Below are positions 37,720-48,180 of a DNA stretch of 64,000 bases, piece after piece. Position 1 is the stretch's first letter. Every line of letters starts with the position of its first letter. The stretch is from contig NZ_JAQZSJ010000005.1 of NCBI RefSeq assembly GCF_029360585.1, positions 124,001 through 188,000 on the forward strand. The letters are read 5' to 3'. The notes below the pieces were generated by a model. That model made no database searches. It worked only from the letters and a program-made list of their open reading frames with translations, and was not told the origin of the DNA. Source of the stretch: Cohnella caldifontis. Its GTDB lineage: Bacteria; Bacillota; Bacilli; Paenibacillales; Paenibacillaceae. The translations under genes were made by a program, and so were the position numbers.

Positions 37720-38689
37720 GCTCCCGTTCGAGAAACCCCTCGCAGAGCTTCGCAAGAAAATCGACGAGTTGAAAAAGTTCGGCGCGGAACGGCAGATCGA
37801 TTTCACCGACGAAATCGGCAGGCTGGAGCTGCGTTACCAAGAGCTGGAGCAGGAAATTTACGGGAACCTGACGGCGGCGCAGATCATGCACCTGGCCCGC
37901 CACCATGCGCGGCCGACGACGCTGGACTACATTCCCCATGTTTTCACGGATTTCATCGAACTGCACGGCGACCGCGTGTTCGCCGACGATCTCGCGATCG
38001 TCGGCGGATTGGCCAAGCTGAACGGCGTCCCGGTGACGGTCGTCGGCCATCAGCGCGGCAAGGATACGAAGGACAACATCCAGCGGTTCTTCGGCAGCCC
38101 GCACCCGGAAGGGTTCCGGAAGGCGCTGCGGTTCATGCAGCAGGCCAACAAGTTCGGCCGCCCCATCATCACCTTCATCGATACCAAAGGGGCCTATCCC
38201 GGGGACACCGCCGAAGAGCGGGGCCAGTCCGAGGCGATCGCCCGCAACCTGCACGCGATGTCGACGTTCGGCGTCCCGATCATTTGCGTGGTCATCGGCG
38301 AAGGCGGCAGCGGCGGCGCGCTGGCGCTCGGCGTCGGCAACCGGGTCCTGATGCTGGAGAACGCGATTTACTCCGTCATTTCGCCTAACGGCGCCGCGTC
38401 CATCCTTTGGAAGGATGCGTCCAAGGCGGACCAAGCCGCCGAGACGATGAAAATCACCGCCAAGGACCTGCTGGAATTCGGCGTCATCGAAGAGGTGATC
38501 CCCGAACCTTACGGGGGCGCCCACCGCGACTTGCCGGTGCAGGCCGAGGCGATCAAAGAAGCGCTCTGGAGACATATGCGGGAGCTTTCCGCCCTGTCGC
38601 CGGAGCAGCTTATGGAAGACCGTTACGCCAAGTTCCGCAAAGTCGGCGTTTTCGCCGAGGAAGCGGCGCCGCTGCCGGTCACCGAATAA
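37709..38689 (+). CDS. accA: Acetyl-CoA carboxylase carboxyltransferase alpha subunit
   Basis: 326 residues, starting within the end of accD (11-base overlap), so translation is coupled. N-terminal helical arm ([40 protein letters not shown]), then the carboxyltransferase core: [76 protein letters not shown]. Length is normal for the family. In Bacilli pfkA usually follows; here pyk comes next. Confidence 0.96.
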   Translation: MSLELPFEKPLAELRKKIDELKKFGAERQIDFTDEIGRLELRYQELEQEIYGNLTAAQIMHLARHHARPTTLDYIPHVFTDFIELHGDRVFADDLAIVGGLAKLNGVPVTVVGHQRGKDTKDNIQRFFGSPHPEGFRKALRFMQQANKFGRPIITFIDTKGAYPGDTAEERGQSEAIARNLHAMSTFGVPIICVVIGEGGSGGALALGVGNRVLMLENAIYSVISPNGAASILWKDASKADQAAETMKITAKDLLEFGVIEEVIPEPYGGAHRDLPVQAEAIKEALWRHMRELSALSPEQLMEDRYAKFRKVGVFAEEAAPLPVTE

Positions 38690-38721
38690 AACGTTTCGCC
38701 CCGCTCAACTGCCATCCGCTT

Positions 38722-38753
38722 TTTCCCGGGTTGTCTGTACATTTTCCGGGAAA
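38722..38753. other. Perfect 8-bp inverted repeat upstream of pyk
   Basis: TTTCCCGG (38722-38729) and CCGGGAAA (38746-38753) with a 16-base spacer, 58 bases before pyk. No T-run follows on the plus strand. It may be an operator or a leader hairpin; no regulator can be named. Confidence 0.35.
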
Positions 38754-38811
38754 TCGTGTATGGTAGTTTTCGGGTTTAAGCACGGATGGATAAACGGAGG
38801 AAAGAGAAATC

Positions 38812-40566
38812 ATGCGCAAAACCAAAATCGTCTGCACCATCGGACCGTCCAGCGAGTCTCTCGAAAACATCAAGAAACTGATCGCCGCCGGCATGAACGT
38901 GGCCCGCCTCAACTTCTCCCACGGGGATTTCGAGGAACACGGCCGCCGCATCCAAACGATTCGGCAGGCGTGCCGGGAACTGAACAAAACCGTGGCCATC
39001 CTGCTAGACACCAAAGGACCCGAGATCCGGCTCGGCAAGCTGAAGGAAGAGCCGATCGAGCTGATTCAGGGCGAGACGATCACCTTGACCACCCAGGAAA
39101 TCCTCGGAGATAAAGACCGGATTCCGGTCACGTACGCGGATCTGCCGTCCGACGTGCATGTCGGATCGACGATATTGATCGACGACGGCTTGATCGGATT
39201 GACCGTGGAAGACATCCAGGGCACGGAAATCAAATGCCGCATCGTCAACAGCGGTCCGATCAAGAGCAAGAAAGGCGTCAACGTTCCCGGCGTCGCCATT
39301 TCCATGCCGGGTCTCACGGAGAAAGACATCGGCGACATCAAATTCGGCATCGAGCAGAACATCGATTTCATCGCCGCTTCTTTCGTGCGCCGCGCGAGCG
39401 ACGTGCTGGAGATCCGCGAGCTGCTCGAACGCCATGAAGCCCGCCATATCCAGATCATTTCCAAAATCGAAAACCAGCAGGGCGTGGACAACCTCGACGA
39501 AATCCTCGACGTGTCCGACGGCCTGATGGTCGCGCGCGGCGACCTCGGCGTGGAAATCCCGGCCGAAGAAGTGCCGCTCGTGCAGAAGCGCATGATCGAG
39601 AAGTGCAACCGCGCCGGCAAGCCGGTCATCACCGCGACCCAAATGCTCGATTCGATGCAGCGCAATCCGCGCCCGACGCGCGCGGAAGCTTCCGACGTCG
39701 CGAACGCGATTTTCGACGGCACGGACGCCATCATGCTGTCCGGCGAAACCGCGGCCGGCAAATACCCGGTCGAATCCGTCGAGACGATGGCCCGCATCGC
39801 GGTTCGCGCGGAATCCGCGCTTCCGTACCGCGAAATCTTCATGAAGCAGGCGCAATCCCAGCAAATTTCCGTGACCGAAGCGATCAGCCAGGCGGTGGCC
39901 AATTCGGCCCTCGACCTCGACGCCCGGGCGATCGTGACGTCCACCGAGAGCGGTTATACGGCCCGCATGGTTTCCAAATACCGTCCGAAATCGCCGATTA
40001 TCGCGGTCACGCCGATCGAGCAGGTCAAACGCCGGCTGCAGCTGGTGTGGGGCGTGATCCCGGTGCTGGGCACGCCGGCGACGACGACGGACGAAATGTT
40101 CGACATCGCCGTGAAAGGCGCGATGGACTCCGGCTTCGTCCGCCTCGGCGACACGATCGTCATTACCGCGGGCGTACCGGTCGGCCGTTCCGGCACGACG
40201 AACCTGATCAAAATCCATAACGTCGGCGAGTTGATCGCCCAGGGCCAAGGCATCGGATCGCTCAGCGCGACGGGCAAAGTCGTCGTCGCCTCCTCGCCGG
40301 AGGAAGCCGTCCGCAAAATGGCGCCGGGCGCCATTCTGGTCGCTCCTTCCACCGATAAGGAGTACATGCCGGCATTCGAGCAGGCGGCTGCCGTCATCAC
40401 GGAATGCGGGGGCATCACCTGCCACGCGGCCGTAGTCGGCTTGAACCTGGGCATTCCGGTCGTCGTCGGCGTAGACGGGGCGACGAGCCGGCTTCGCGAC
40501 GGCATGGAAGTGACCGTGTACTCCGAGAAAGGCTTGATCTATTCGGGCCAAGCCAAAGTCCTGTAA
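38812..40566 (+). CDS. pyk: Pyruvate kinase with C-terminal PEP-utiliser domain
   Basis: 584 residues, ATG after GGAGGAAAGAG. TIM-barrel core: [49 protein letters not shown]-domain; signature [20 protein letters not shown] and [32 protein letters not shown]. The extra C-terminal domain of about 110 residues ([19 protein letters not shown]) carries the His of PEP-utilising enzymes and is standard in Bacillus-type enzymes. It makes pyruvate and ATP from PEP and ADP. It is followed by a strong terminator. Confidence 0.96.
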   Translation: MRKTKIVCTIGPSSESLENIKKLIAAGMNVARLNFSHGDFEEHGRRIQTIRQACRELNKTVAILLDTKGPEIRLGKLKEEPIELIQGETITLTTQEILGDKDRIPVTYADLPSDVHVGSTILIDDGLIGLTVEDIQGTEIKCRIVNSGPIKSKKGVNVPGVAISMPGLTEKDIGDIKFGIEQNIDFIAASFVRRASDVLEIRELLERHEARHIQIISKIENQQGVDNLDEILDVSDGLMVARGDLGVEIPAEEVPLVQKRMIEKCNRAGKPVITATQMLDSMQRNPRPTRAEASDVANAIFDGTDAIMLSGETAAGKYPVESVETMARIAVRAESALPYREIFMKQAQSQQISVTEAISQAVANSALDLDARAIVTSTESGYTARMVSKYRPKSPIIAVTPIEQVKRRLQLVWGVIPVLGTPATTTDEMFDIAVKGAMDSGFVRLGDTIVITAGVPVGRSGTTNLIKIHNVGELIAQGQGIGSLSATGKVVVASSPEEAVRKMAPGAILVAPSTDKEYMPAFEQAAAVITECGGITCHAAVVGLNLGIPVVVGVDGATSRLRDGMEVTVYSEKGLIYSGQAKVL

Positions 40567-40584
40567 TCGAGCGGATAGATGTTG

Positions 40585-40611
40585 AAAGCGACGGCCGAGC
40601 CGTCGCTTTTC
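40585..40611 (+). terminator. Intrinsic terminator of pyk
   Basis: AAAGCGACGGC/GCCGTCGCTTT with a three-base CGA loop and a short T tail (TTTTCTC). Confidence 0.8.
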
Positions 40612-40637
40612 TCGCTTAAGGAAGGAAGGAATGCCGC

Positions 40638-41102
40638 ATGAAAACCTGGTTTCTGCATGCGCTGCGGGTCCGTTACCAGGAGACCGACCGAATGAAAGTC
40701 GTCTACCATGCCAATTACTTGAACTGGTTCGAAATCGGGCGCACCGAATGGGTGCGGCACGCGGGGATCTCCTACCGGGACATGGAGGAACGGGGGCTGT
40801 TGCTTCCGGTGCTGCATCTCGAGGCATCGTTCCGGGCTCCGGCGCGATACGACGATTGGGTCACCGTGTGCACCCATCTGGAGGAGATGTCCCCGCTGCG
40901 CGTTCGCTTTCAATCCCGCATCGTCAGCGGCGATCTGACGGCCGAGCACGGGGATTCCTTGCAGGCGGAGGAGCCGGAAGGCGAAATGCTTGTCGAGGGC
41001 GGCACCCGGCACGTCTGGGTGAACGAAGCCTGGAAGCCGATCCGGCTCGACCGGGAAGCCCCGGAGTTGTATGGGAAAATGAAGGCTCTCGCCTCGAAAT
41101 AA
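40638..41102 (+). CDS. Acyl-CoA thioesterase, hotdog fold (YbgC/FadM-like)
   Basis: 154 residues, ATG after AAGGAAGGAATG. Typical start LRVRYQETDRMKVVYHANYL with the active Asp/Asn-loop pattern VVYHANYLNWFEIGRTEWVR, then FRAPARYDDWVTVCTHLEEM. Hydrolyses acyl-CoA thioesters; preferred chain unknown. In Paenibacilli a thioesterase beside pyk is common (from memory). It has its own terminator downstream. Confidence 0.85.
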   Translation: MKTWFLHALRVRYQETDRMKVVYHANYLNWFEIGRTEWVRHAGISYRDMEERGLLLPVLHLEASFRAPARYDDWVTVCTHLEEMSPLRVRFQSRIVSGDLTAEHGDSLQAEEPEGEMLVEGGTRHVWVNEAWKPIRLDREAPELYGKMKALASK

Positions 41103-41115
41103 CGGAAATCGGAAC

Positions 41116-41143
41116 AAGCCGCCGCGGCCAACGGCGGCTTTTT
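41116..41143 (+). terminator. Intrinsic terminator of the thioesterase gene
   Basis: AAGCCGCCG/CGGCGGCTT stem with a six-base loop and five T. Confidence 0.8.
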
Positions 41144-41255
41144 ACGTGCATTTTACCGAATGCGCGCTTCAATTTTACACAGGGATAACATAATAGAAAG
41201 ATAAGGGGAGATACGCTCTTTTATCCATATTCGGAATGCAGGGGAGAAACCGGAC

Positions 41256-43370
41256 ATGAAAAAGGGAACGCGCCAGTCGCCGTCGTATCGGCCGGTAAAC
41301 CGATATTTAAATCGGGATCTGAGCTGGATCGAATTCAACAGACGCGTGCTGGAGGAAGCCGAGGACGCCGCGACGCCGCTCTTGGAACGGCTCCAGTTCC
41401 TGGCCATCACGGCCAGCAACCTCGACGAATTCATGGGGGTGCGCGTGGCGGGACTGAAGGACCAGCGCAAGGCCGGGATGAACAAAACCGACTTTACCGG
41501 TTATACGCCCCAGGGCTTGATCAAGCGGGTCATGAAACGGACGGAACGGTTCATCCGCGATCAATACCGGACGTACCGGGAGCTCATGCGGCTGATGGCG
41601 CGCGAAGGCGTATTCATCGCGTCATGGGAAGAGTTGTCGACCGCGCAGCGGGAAGCGATGAAACAGTATTTCCAGGACATCGTCTACCCGGTGCTGACTC
41701 CGATGGCCGTCGACGTCAGCCGCCCGTTCCCCTTGGTCCACAGCCGCGAGGTGTATTTGGCCGTCGTGCTTCGTCCGCTTGCGCCGAACGCCCGCCATGA
41801 GGAACGGACCTATTGCGCCATCGTGCAGGTACCGTCGATTCTGCCCCGCACGATCCCCGTGCCGGGACGGGGCAATAGCCGCAAGATGACGTTCCTGATG
41901 CTGGAAGAGCTGATCAAGGAGCAGATCGGCCTGCTGTTCAGCGGGTACGCCACGGAGGCGGTGCACGCCTTCCGCATTACGCGGAATTCGGATCTCACCT
42001 TGAACGAGGAAGAAGCGGAGGATCTGCTGCAGGAGCTCGAGAAGGAGCTGCGCAGACGCCGCCGGGGCTTTCCCGTGCGCCTGGAGATCGAGAAAGGCAT
42101 GCATCCCAGCGCGCTCGAAATGTTGAAGGACGAACTCGAGCTCGACGACGGCGTTTTCGAGATCGAAGGGCCGCTCGACCTTTCGTTCCTGTCCAAATTC
42201 GCGGGTTCGCTGACGAATTTCGATCACCTCCGCTATCCCAAGGTAGAGCCGGCGTATCCCGTGGAATTCGAAGAAGGGGAAGACATCATGGGCGTCATCC
42301 GGGAGCGGGACGTGCTGGTGTACCATCCGTACGAATCGTTCGAAGCGGTTCACGACTTTCTGATCGAGGCGGCGGCGGATCCGGAAGTGCTGGCCATCAA
42401 AATGACGCTGTACCGCGTGGACGCCCATTCGGTGCTGGTTCAGGCGCTCGTGAAGGCGGCGGAGTCGGGCAAACAGGTGACCGTCGTCGTCGAGATCAAA
42501 GCGCGGTTCGACGAAGAGCGCAACATCGCCTGGGCCCGGCAGCTGGAAAAGGCGGGCTGCCACGTCGTTTACGGGCTTGCCGGGCTCAAAACCCACGCGA
42601 AGGTCACGCTGGTCGTCCGGAGGGAGGCGGGAGCGCTTCGCCGTTACGTACACGTCGGTACCGGCAACTACAACGAGAGCACCGCCAAGCTTTACACGGA
42701 TGCCGGCTTGTTCACCTGCCATCCCGACATCGGGGCGGACGCCTCCGCGCTGTTCAACGAGATGACGGGCTACTCGACCCCGCATGATTGGCGGGCGTTC
42801 GCGGTGGCGCCGGACGCGCTGAAGCCGAAGCTGTTCGACCTCATCGACCGGGAAATCCGGTTCGCCCGCGAGGGGCGGGACGCCCGTATCATCGCGAAGA
42901 TGAATTCGCTGTCGAACCAGCAAATGATCGACAAGCTATATGAAGCCTCCCAGGCCGGGGTTTGCATCGAGCTGATCGTGCGGGGGGTGTGCTGCCTGCG
43001 GCCGGGGGTCCCGGGGCTAAGCGAGAACATCCGGGTCGTCAGCATCGTGGACCGCTTTCTGGAGCACTCCCGGATCCTGGCGGTTTCCGCGGGCGGCGAG
43101 GACGAGGTATACATCTCCAGCGCGGACTGGATGACGCGGAATTTGACCCGCCGCGTGGAGGTCATGTGCCCGGTGTATGACTCGGGGCTTCGCGCGATGC
43201 TGGTCAATTTGCTGCGCATGAATTTGCTGGATAACGTAAAAGCCCGGGAACTGACCCCGGGCGGAGGTTACGCGAGAGTGGAGGGAGGCGGCCAGACGCC
43301 TCTGCGCAGCCAATTCGAGCTGGCGGACATTCCGCTCTGGAAGACGGTGGCTTCGGCGGCGGAGGATTAA
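41256..43370 (+). CDS. ppk: Polyphosphate kinase 1
   Basis: 704 residues. N-terminal domain starts YLNRDLSWIEFNRRVLEEAE with LAITASNLDEFMGVRVAGLK. Catalytic core carries the phosphorylated His447 in LAGLKTHAKVTLVVRRE and RYVHVGTGNYNESTAKLYTD. A second conserved His lies in VDRFLEHSRILAVSAGGEDE. It makes polyphosphate from ATP reversibly. ppx lies beside it, converging and sharing the bases TTAA at the stops, so synthesis and breakdown enzymes are linked but read from opposite strands. Confidence 0.95.
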   Translation: MKKGTRQSPSYRPVNRYLNRDLSWIEFNRRVLEEAEDAATPLLERLQFLAITASNLDEFMGVRVAGLKDQRKAGMNKTDFTGYTPQGLIKRVMKRTERFIRDQYRTYRELMRLMAREGVFIASWEELSTAQREAMKQYFQDIVYPVLTPMAVDVSRPFPLVHSREVYLAVVLRPLAPNARHEERTYCAIVQVPSILPRTIPVPGRGNSRKMTFLMLEELIKEQIGLLFSGYATEAVHAFRITRNSDLTLNEEEAEDLLQELEKELRRRRRGFPVRLEIEKGMHPSALEMLKDELELDDGVFEIEGPLDLSFLSKFAGSLTNFDHLRYPKVEPAYPVEFEEGEDIMGVIRERDVLVYHPYESFEAVHDFLIEAAADPEVLAIKMTLYRVDAHSVLVQALVKAAESGKQVTVVVEIKARFDEERNIAWARQLEKAGCHVVYGLAGLKTHAKVTLVVRREAGALRRYVHVGTGNYNESTAKLYTDAGLFTCHPDIGADASALFNEMTGYSTPHDWRAFAVAPDALKPKLFDLIDREIRFAREGRDARIIAKMNSLSNQQMIDKLYEASQAGVCIELIVRGVCCLRPGVPGLSENIRVVSIVDRFLEHSRILAVSAGGEDEVYISSADWMTRNLTRRVEVMCPVYDSGLRAMLVNLLRMNLLDNVKARELTPGGGYARVEGGGQTPLRSQFELADIPLWKTVASAAED

Positions 43371-44896
43371 GCCTCCGACAATACGGGGACGCGTCCCCAG
43401 ATTTTCTTGAACTCTTTCGCGTGCGCTTCGACTTCCTTTTTTTCCACGGCCAGAGATTGCGCGGCTTCCGCCTTCAACAGCAGTTTGCCGGGGGCTGGCG
43501 CAGCCGTCAGGGAGCGGATCGCCTGCGATTCGCTGCGGTCCAAGGCGGCGGCGAGCTGGAGGATCGACCCCAGTTTGGCCGCCGCTTCTGCGTCTCCTTC
43601 CCGCAGCAGGGAGCGGAAGGGAGCGAGGCGGCGCCGGAGCGAACCGGCGCCTTTGTAAGAGGCGATCGCCGCCGTCAGCAAGGTTTCGCGGTGGGACAGC
43701 CCGTACCAATGCGTATGGACCAGCATGTAGAACGTATGGTCCGCGTTATCGTTCAAGTCGATTGCCGCCCCGATCTTGAACAGCCTTGCCGCCGCGTCCA
43801 GCCACGTTCCGGCGTTTTCCGGAAGGTCGGCTTCGGCTTCGAGGGCGCGATAGACCGCCATGGCCAAGCCGCGGACTTGAGCCAAGTGCTCCGAGGGCGC
43901 GGTGGGATACAAGGCGTTCAGGTTGCGGATGCTCGATTCCAGCACCGGGTTGCCGCCTTCTTGGGCAAAACCGGGCAAGCAGGTCTCGAAAAACAGCCCG
44001 TCGCGGATCCCGGTCCCGCACACGACGAGCTTGTCCGCGCCGATGTGCCGCCAAACCGCCGAAAGGATGGCCAGGCCGGGCACGATGACCTCGGCCCGGT
44101 CTTTGGACAAGCCCGGAAGCTTGCCGCGGGCAGCGGCCGGTTTGTCCGCCAGCCGATCGAGCGCGTCCGCGAGCTCGCGTTCGGACTGCTCGTACCCGTG
44201 CAGCAAGGGGAACGGATAGTCCGTTTCCCGTTGGCGGAGCTTGGCGAACGCGCGGACGGTGCCGCCGAGTCCGATCAGGGGAAGTCCCGGCCGTTCGGAA
44301 ATCCAAGGCAGCGCGTCCAGTTGCCGGCTGACTTCCCGGCGGATTTCTTCCAGCCGGTCGGCGGACACGGGGCCGTCGCCCAGCTCGAATCGGCTCGCCG
44401 TATTGACGCATCCGAACGGAAAGGAGACCGACCGGAGCGTCTTCCGATCCCGGAGCAGCGTGATTTCCGTGCTGCCGCCCCCGATGTCGACGACGTACCC
44501 TTCGGTCAGATTCAGCGTGCGGAGCATGGCTTCGCTTCCGAACCGCGCTTCTTCTTCCCCGGAGAGCACCTCGATGCGCAGGTCCGTGGCCTTGGAGAGC
44601 CGCCGGATCACGGCATCCCGGTTTTTGGCCGCCCGGAGGGCGGCCGTGGCGACCGCGCGGATCTTGCGCGTGCCGTGCATGCGGCAGATCCGGAGATAGT
44701 GGATCAGCACGTCCGCCAGTTCGTCCACGGCTTCGTCCGGGAGATGGCCGTCCGCGGTCAGCTTCTTGCTGAGCCTCGCGGACCAGCGCCCCTGGTCGAT
44801 CAGCCGGTAGGCGCCCCCAGCCGAATATTGATAAACCGCCAGCCGGACCGTATTCGAGCCGATGTCGATCATTCCCGCCACTTCCGATAAGCTCAT
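43367..44896 (-). CDS. ppx: Exopolyphosphatase / GppA-type phosphatase
   Basis: 509 residues from the ATG at 44896 after GAGGTG; the ATG at 44914 is unsupported. ASKHA-fold phosphatase: GMIDIGSNTVRLAVYQYS, TAALRAAKNRDAVIRRLSKA, LSGEEEARFGSEAMLRTLNL, YVVDIGGGSTEITLLRDRK, PLIGLGGTVRAFAKL. The C-terminal helical HD-like part has YMLVHTHWYGLSHRETLLTA. It degrades polyphosphate from its end, and may also act on pppGpp. It converges on ppk with a four-base stop overlap. Confidence 0.92.
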   Translation of the reverse strand: MSLSEVAGMIDIGSNTVRLAVYQYSAGGAYRLIDQGRWSARLSKKLTADGHLPDEAVDELADVLIHYLRICRMHGTRKIRAVATAALRAAKNRDAVIRRLSKATDLRIEVLSGEEEARFGSEAMLRTLNLTEGYVVDIGGGSTEITLLRDRKTLRSVSFPFGCVNTASRFELGDGPVSADRLEEIRREVSRQLDALPWISERPGLPLIGLGGTVRAFAKLRQRETDYPFPLLHGYEQSERELADALDRLADKPAAARGKLPGLSKDRAEVIVPGLAILSAVWRHIGADKLVVCGTGIRDGLFFETCLPGFAQEGGNPVLESSIRNLNALYPTAPSEHLAQVRGLAMAVYRALEAEADLPENAGTWLDAAARLFKIGAAIDLNDNADHTFYMLVHTHWYGLSHRETLLTAAIASYKGAGSLRRRLAPFRSLLREGDAEAAAKLGSILQLAAALDRSESQAIRSLTAAPAPGKLLLKAEAAQSLAVEKKEVEAHAKEFKKIWGRVPVLSEA

Positions 44897-45182
44897 GAGG
44901 CACCTCGCGGACATATTGTCGAAGTCTATTCCGGATCATTGTATCATTGGGCGGGCCGGCGGCAAAAGAACCTTTATGATGCCGATAAAACAATTTGATG
45001 CCGGGCTCGGTTTCTTTCGCCGACGAAATCGTTTATCATTAAAAAAAGGTGCGAAATCCTTGGAATCCTGCGTTTTGCGCGTTTTTTGGAGCATGACCAT
45101 GGGCTCCCGCGCATGGAATCATCCTCCCCCGATCCGGGGCGCGCTTCGGATCCGGCATTTCCCGAACAAAGGAGAGAGAAAC

Positions 45183-46298
45183 ATGACGGCAACCAAAGGC
45201 CTCGAGGGCATCGTCGCCGCGTCCTCGTCGATCAGTTCCATCATCGACGGCGTGCTGACGTACCGCGGCATCAACATTGACGAACTTGCGGAAAAAGCGA
45301 CTTTCGAGGAAGTCGCATACCTGTTATGGCATGGCAAGCTGCCGACCCAGGCGGAGCTGGATCAACTGATCGCGCAATTGGGCGACTATGCCGCCGTCCC
45401 CGCGGAAGTCATTAACGGCCTCCGGCTGTATCCGAAAAACAGCAACGCGATGGCCGCGCTCCGGACGGCCGTGTCCAGCCTCGCGCTGTACGACCCGGCA
45501 TCGGACGACATGAGCCGCGAAGCCAACGTTCTGAAAGCGGTGAAACTGCAAGCCCAGCTTCCGACGATCGTGGCGGCTTTCGCCCGCATCCGCGAAGGCA
45601 AAGAGCCGGTCGCGCCGAAGAAAGGCGTAGGCATCGCGCATAATTTCCTGTACATGCTGACCGGGGAAGAGCCCGCCGCCGTGGCCGTAGAAGCCATGAA
45701 CAAGGCGCTCGTCCTGCATGCCGACCATGAGCTGAACGCTTCCACGTTCGCGGCCCGCGTCACGGTAGCCACGCTGTCCGACATCTACTCGGGCGTGACT
45801 TCCGCGATCGGCGCTCTCAAAGGACCGCTGCACGGCGGCGCCAACGAAGCGGTCATGGTCATGCTGGATGAGATCGGTTCTCCGGACAAAGTCGAGTCCT
45901 ACATCCAGAACAAGCTGAACAACAAAGAGAAGATCATGGGCTTCGGCCACCGGGTATACCGCAACGGCGATCCGCGCGCGAAGCACCTGCAGGCGATGTC
46001 CCGCCAGCTGGGCGAGCTGAAAGGCAACATGACGCTGTACAACATGTCCGTGCAGATCGAAGAGCTCGTCACCGGGCAGAAGGGGCTGAAGCCGAACGTC
46101 GACTTCTATTCCGCTTCCTGCTACACGATGCTCGGCATCCCGCGCGACCTGTTCACGCCGATCTTCGCGGTCAGCCGGGTGTCCGGATGGACGGCCCACA
46201 TTCTCGAGCAATACGGCGACAACCGGCTCATCCGCCCGCGCGCGGAATACGTCGGACCGGTCGACCAGCATTACGTCCCGATTTCCCAGCGGGGCTGA
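45183..46298 (+). CDS. citZ: Citrate synthase
   Basis: 371 residues from the ATG at 45183 after AAAGGAGAG; the frame open upstream to 44862 lacks ribosome signals and citrate-synthase similarity. Conserved blocks: ISSIIDGVLTYRGINIDELA, VLHADHELNASTFAARV, LKGPLHGGANEAVM, MGFGHRVYRNGDPRAKHLQA, YSASCYTMLGIPRDLFTPIF. It condenses oxaloacetate and acetyl-CoA. It is followed by icd on the same strand with a 101-base gap, then mdh after two repeat arrays. The 286 bases upstream contain GC-rich dyads but no promoter I can defend. Confidence 0.95.
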   Translation: MTATKGLEGIVAASSSISSIIDGVLTYRGINIDELAEKATFEEVAYLLWHGKLPTQAELDQLIAQLGDYAAVPAEVINGLRLYPKNSNAMAALRTAVSSLALYDPASDDMSREANVLKAVKLQAQLPTIVAAFARIREGKEPVAPKKGVGIAHNFLYMLTGEEPAAVAVEAMNKALVLHADHELNASTFAARVTVATLSDIYSGVTSAIGALKGPLHGGANEAVMVMLDEIGSPDKVESYIQNKLNNKEKIMGFGHRVYRNGDPRAKHLQAMSRQLGELKGNMTLYNMSVQIEELVTGQKGLKPNVDFYSASCYTMLGIPRDLFTPIFAVSRVSGWTAHILEQYGDNRLIRPRAEYVGPVDQHYVPISQRG

Positions 46299-46399
46299 AT
46301 TCAACAGACGCGTTTACCGGCGGACAGCCCGCTTGCGCGCGTTCGCGCGGGGGCTGAATGCCGGTTTCTTGCGAAAAATCGAAATGGAGGAAATCAAGC

Positions 46400-47692
46400 A
46401 TGCAACTCGAAAAATTCGCCGCACCCACGTCCGGCCAACCGATTACCGTAACGAACGGCGTCCTGAACGTCCCGAACAACCCGATCATCCCGTTCATCGA
46501 AGGGGACGGAACGGGCCGCGATATATGGCGCGCTTCCAAGCGCGTGTTGGACGCGGCCGTCGAGAAAGCCTATAAAGGCGAGAAGCAAATCGCTTGGTAC
46601 GAAGTGTTTGCCGGCGAGAAAGCATTCAATACTTACGGTGAGTGGCTGCCGAACGATACGCTCACCGCGATCCGCGAATACATCATCGCCATCAAGGGAC
46701 CGTTGACGACGCCGATCGGCGGCGGCATCCGCTCCCTGAACGTGGCGCTCCGCCAAGAGCTGGACCTGTACGTTTGCTTGCGTCCGGTCCGCTACTTCCA
46801 AGGCGTGCCTTCCCCGGTCAAACGTCCGGAGCTCGTCGACATGGTCATTTTCCGCGAGAACACGGAAGACATCTACGCGGGCATCGAGTACCAAGCCGAG
46901 ACGGCCGACGTGAAGAAGGTCATCGAATTCCTGCAGAAGGAAATGGGCGTCAAGAAAATCCGCTTCCCGGAAACGTCCGGCATCGGCATCAAGCCGGTAT
47001 CCTCGGAAGGCTCCAAACGTCTGGTCCGCGCCGCGATCGAATACGCGATCAAGCACAAGCGCAAATCCGTCACGCTGGTGCATAAAGGCAACATCATGAA
47101 GTTCACCGAGGGCGCGTTCAAGAACTGGGGCTACGAAGTGGCCGAAACCGAGTTCGCGGACAAAACCTTCACGTGGGGACAATACGACAAAATCAAAGCC
47201 GAGCAGGGCGAGGAAGCCGCCAATGCGGCGCAGAAGGCCGCGCTGGACGCCGGCAAAGTCCTGATCAAGGACGCCATCGCCGACATCGCGCTGCAGCAGG
47301 TCTTGACGCGTCCGACCGACTTCGACGTCATCGCGACGCTGAACCTGAACGGCGACTACTTGTCCGACGCCCTCGCGGCCCAAGTCGGCGGCATCGGCAT
47401 CGCGCCCGGTGCCAACATCAACTATGTAACCGGACACGCGATTTTCGAGGCGACGCACGGCACCGCTCCGAAATACGCCGACAAAGACGTCGTCAACCCG
47501 GGCTCCGTCATCCTGTCCGGCGTCATGATGTTCGAGCACCTCGGCTGGCTGGAAGCGGCCGACTTGATCTACAAAGGCATGGAGCAATCCATCGCGAACA
47601 AAACGGTCACCTACGATTTCGCGCGTCTGATGGAAGGCGCGACCGAGATCAAGTGCTCCGCGTTCGCGGACGAGATCATCAAGAATATGTAA
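46400..47692 (+). CDS. icd: Isocitrate dehydrogenase (NADP type)
   Basis: 430 residues from the ATG at 46400 after ATGGAGG. Conserved: [40 protein letters not shown] (Ser that is phosphorylated in E. coli), [76 protein letters not shown]. It converts isocitrate to 2-oxoglutarate. In Bacillus mdh follows at once, while here 1.7 kb of tandem repeats lie between. Confidence 0.95.
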   Translation: MQLEKFAAPTSGQPITVTNGVLNVPNNPIIPFIEGDGTGRDIWRASKRVLDAAVEKAYKGEKQIAWYEVFAGEKAFNTYGEWLPNDTLTAIREYIIAIKGPLTTPIGGGIRSLNVALRQELDLYVCLRPVRYFQGVPSPVKRPELVDMVIFRENTEDIYAGIEYQAETADVKKVIEFLQKEMGVKKIRFPETSGIGIKPVSSEGSKRLVRAAIEYAIKHKRKSVTLVHKGNIMKFTEGAFKNWGYEVAETEFADKTFTWGQYDKIKAEQGEEAANAAQKAALDAGKVLIKDAIADIALQQVLTRPTDFDVIATLNLNGDYLSDALAAQVGGIGIAPGANINYVTGHAIFEATHGTAPKYADKDVVNPGSVILSGVMMFEHLGWLEAADLIYKGMEQSIANKTVTYDFARLMEGATEIKCSAFADEIIKNM

Positions 47693-47714
47693 CCCAGGGT
47701 CCCTTGTCTAAGGG

Positions 47715-48180
47715 ATTCGCCCACCCCTTAAATCCCCCTCCCGCCGGGAGGGGGATTCTCGTTATCGTCCCACCCTCTAAGGAATTCGCCCACCCCCTAA
47801 GTCCCCCTCCCCCGGTAGGGGGATCCCGAGGCGCTCAGGAATTCGCCCACCCCCTAAGTCCCCCTCCCCCGGTAGGGGGATCCCGAGGCGCTCAGGAATT
47901 CGCCCCCCCCCGAAGTCCCCCACCCCCCGGAGGGGGATCCCGAGGCGCTCAGGAATTCGCCCCCCCCCGAAGTCCCCCACCCCCCGGAGGGGGATCCCGA
48001 GGCGCTCAGGAATTCGCCCCCCCCCGAAGTCCCCCACCCCCCGGAGGGGGATCCCGAGGCGCTCAGGAATTCGCCCCCCCCCGAAGTCCCCCACCCCCCG
48101 GAGGGGGATCCCGAGGCGCTCAGGAATTCGCCCACCCCCTAAGTCCCCCTCCCCCAGGAGGGGGATCCCGAGGCGCTCCG
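47715..48180. repeat. 57-bp tandem repeat array with strong hairpins, after icd
   Basis: GGAATTCGCC recurs at 47781, 47838, 47895, 47952, 48009, 48066 and 48123, exactly 57 bases apart, after a diverged first unit at 47715-47760. Each unit carries CCCCCTCCC...GGGAGGGGGATCCC-type self-complementary runs and GAGGCGCTC. Two subtypes are present (outer CCACCCCCTAAGTC; inner CCCCCCCCGAAGTC). Fifty-seven is a multiple of three, which keeps frames open on both strands; those frames are not genes. Bases 48181-48360 hold nothing I can identify. Confidence 0.9.

Noticed and set aside
39004..40827. A 607-codon minus-strand frame over pyk
   Set aside because: The composition is Asp/Arg/His-rich as expected of antisense GC-rich genes, and pyk is complete on the plus strand.
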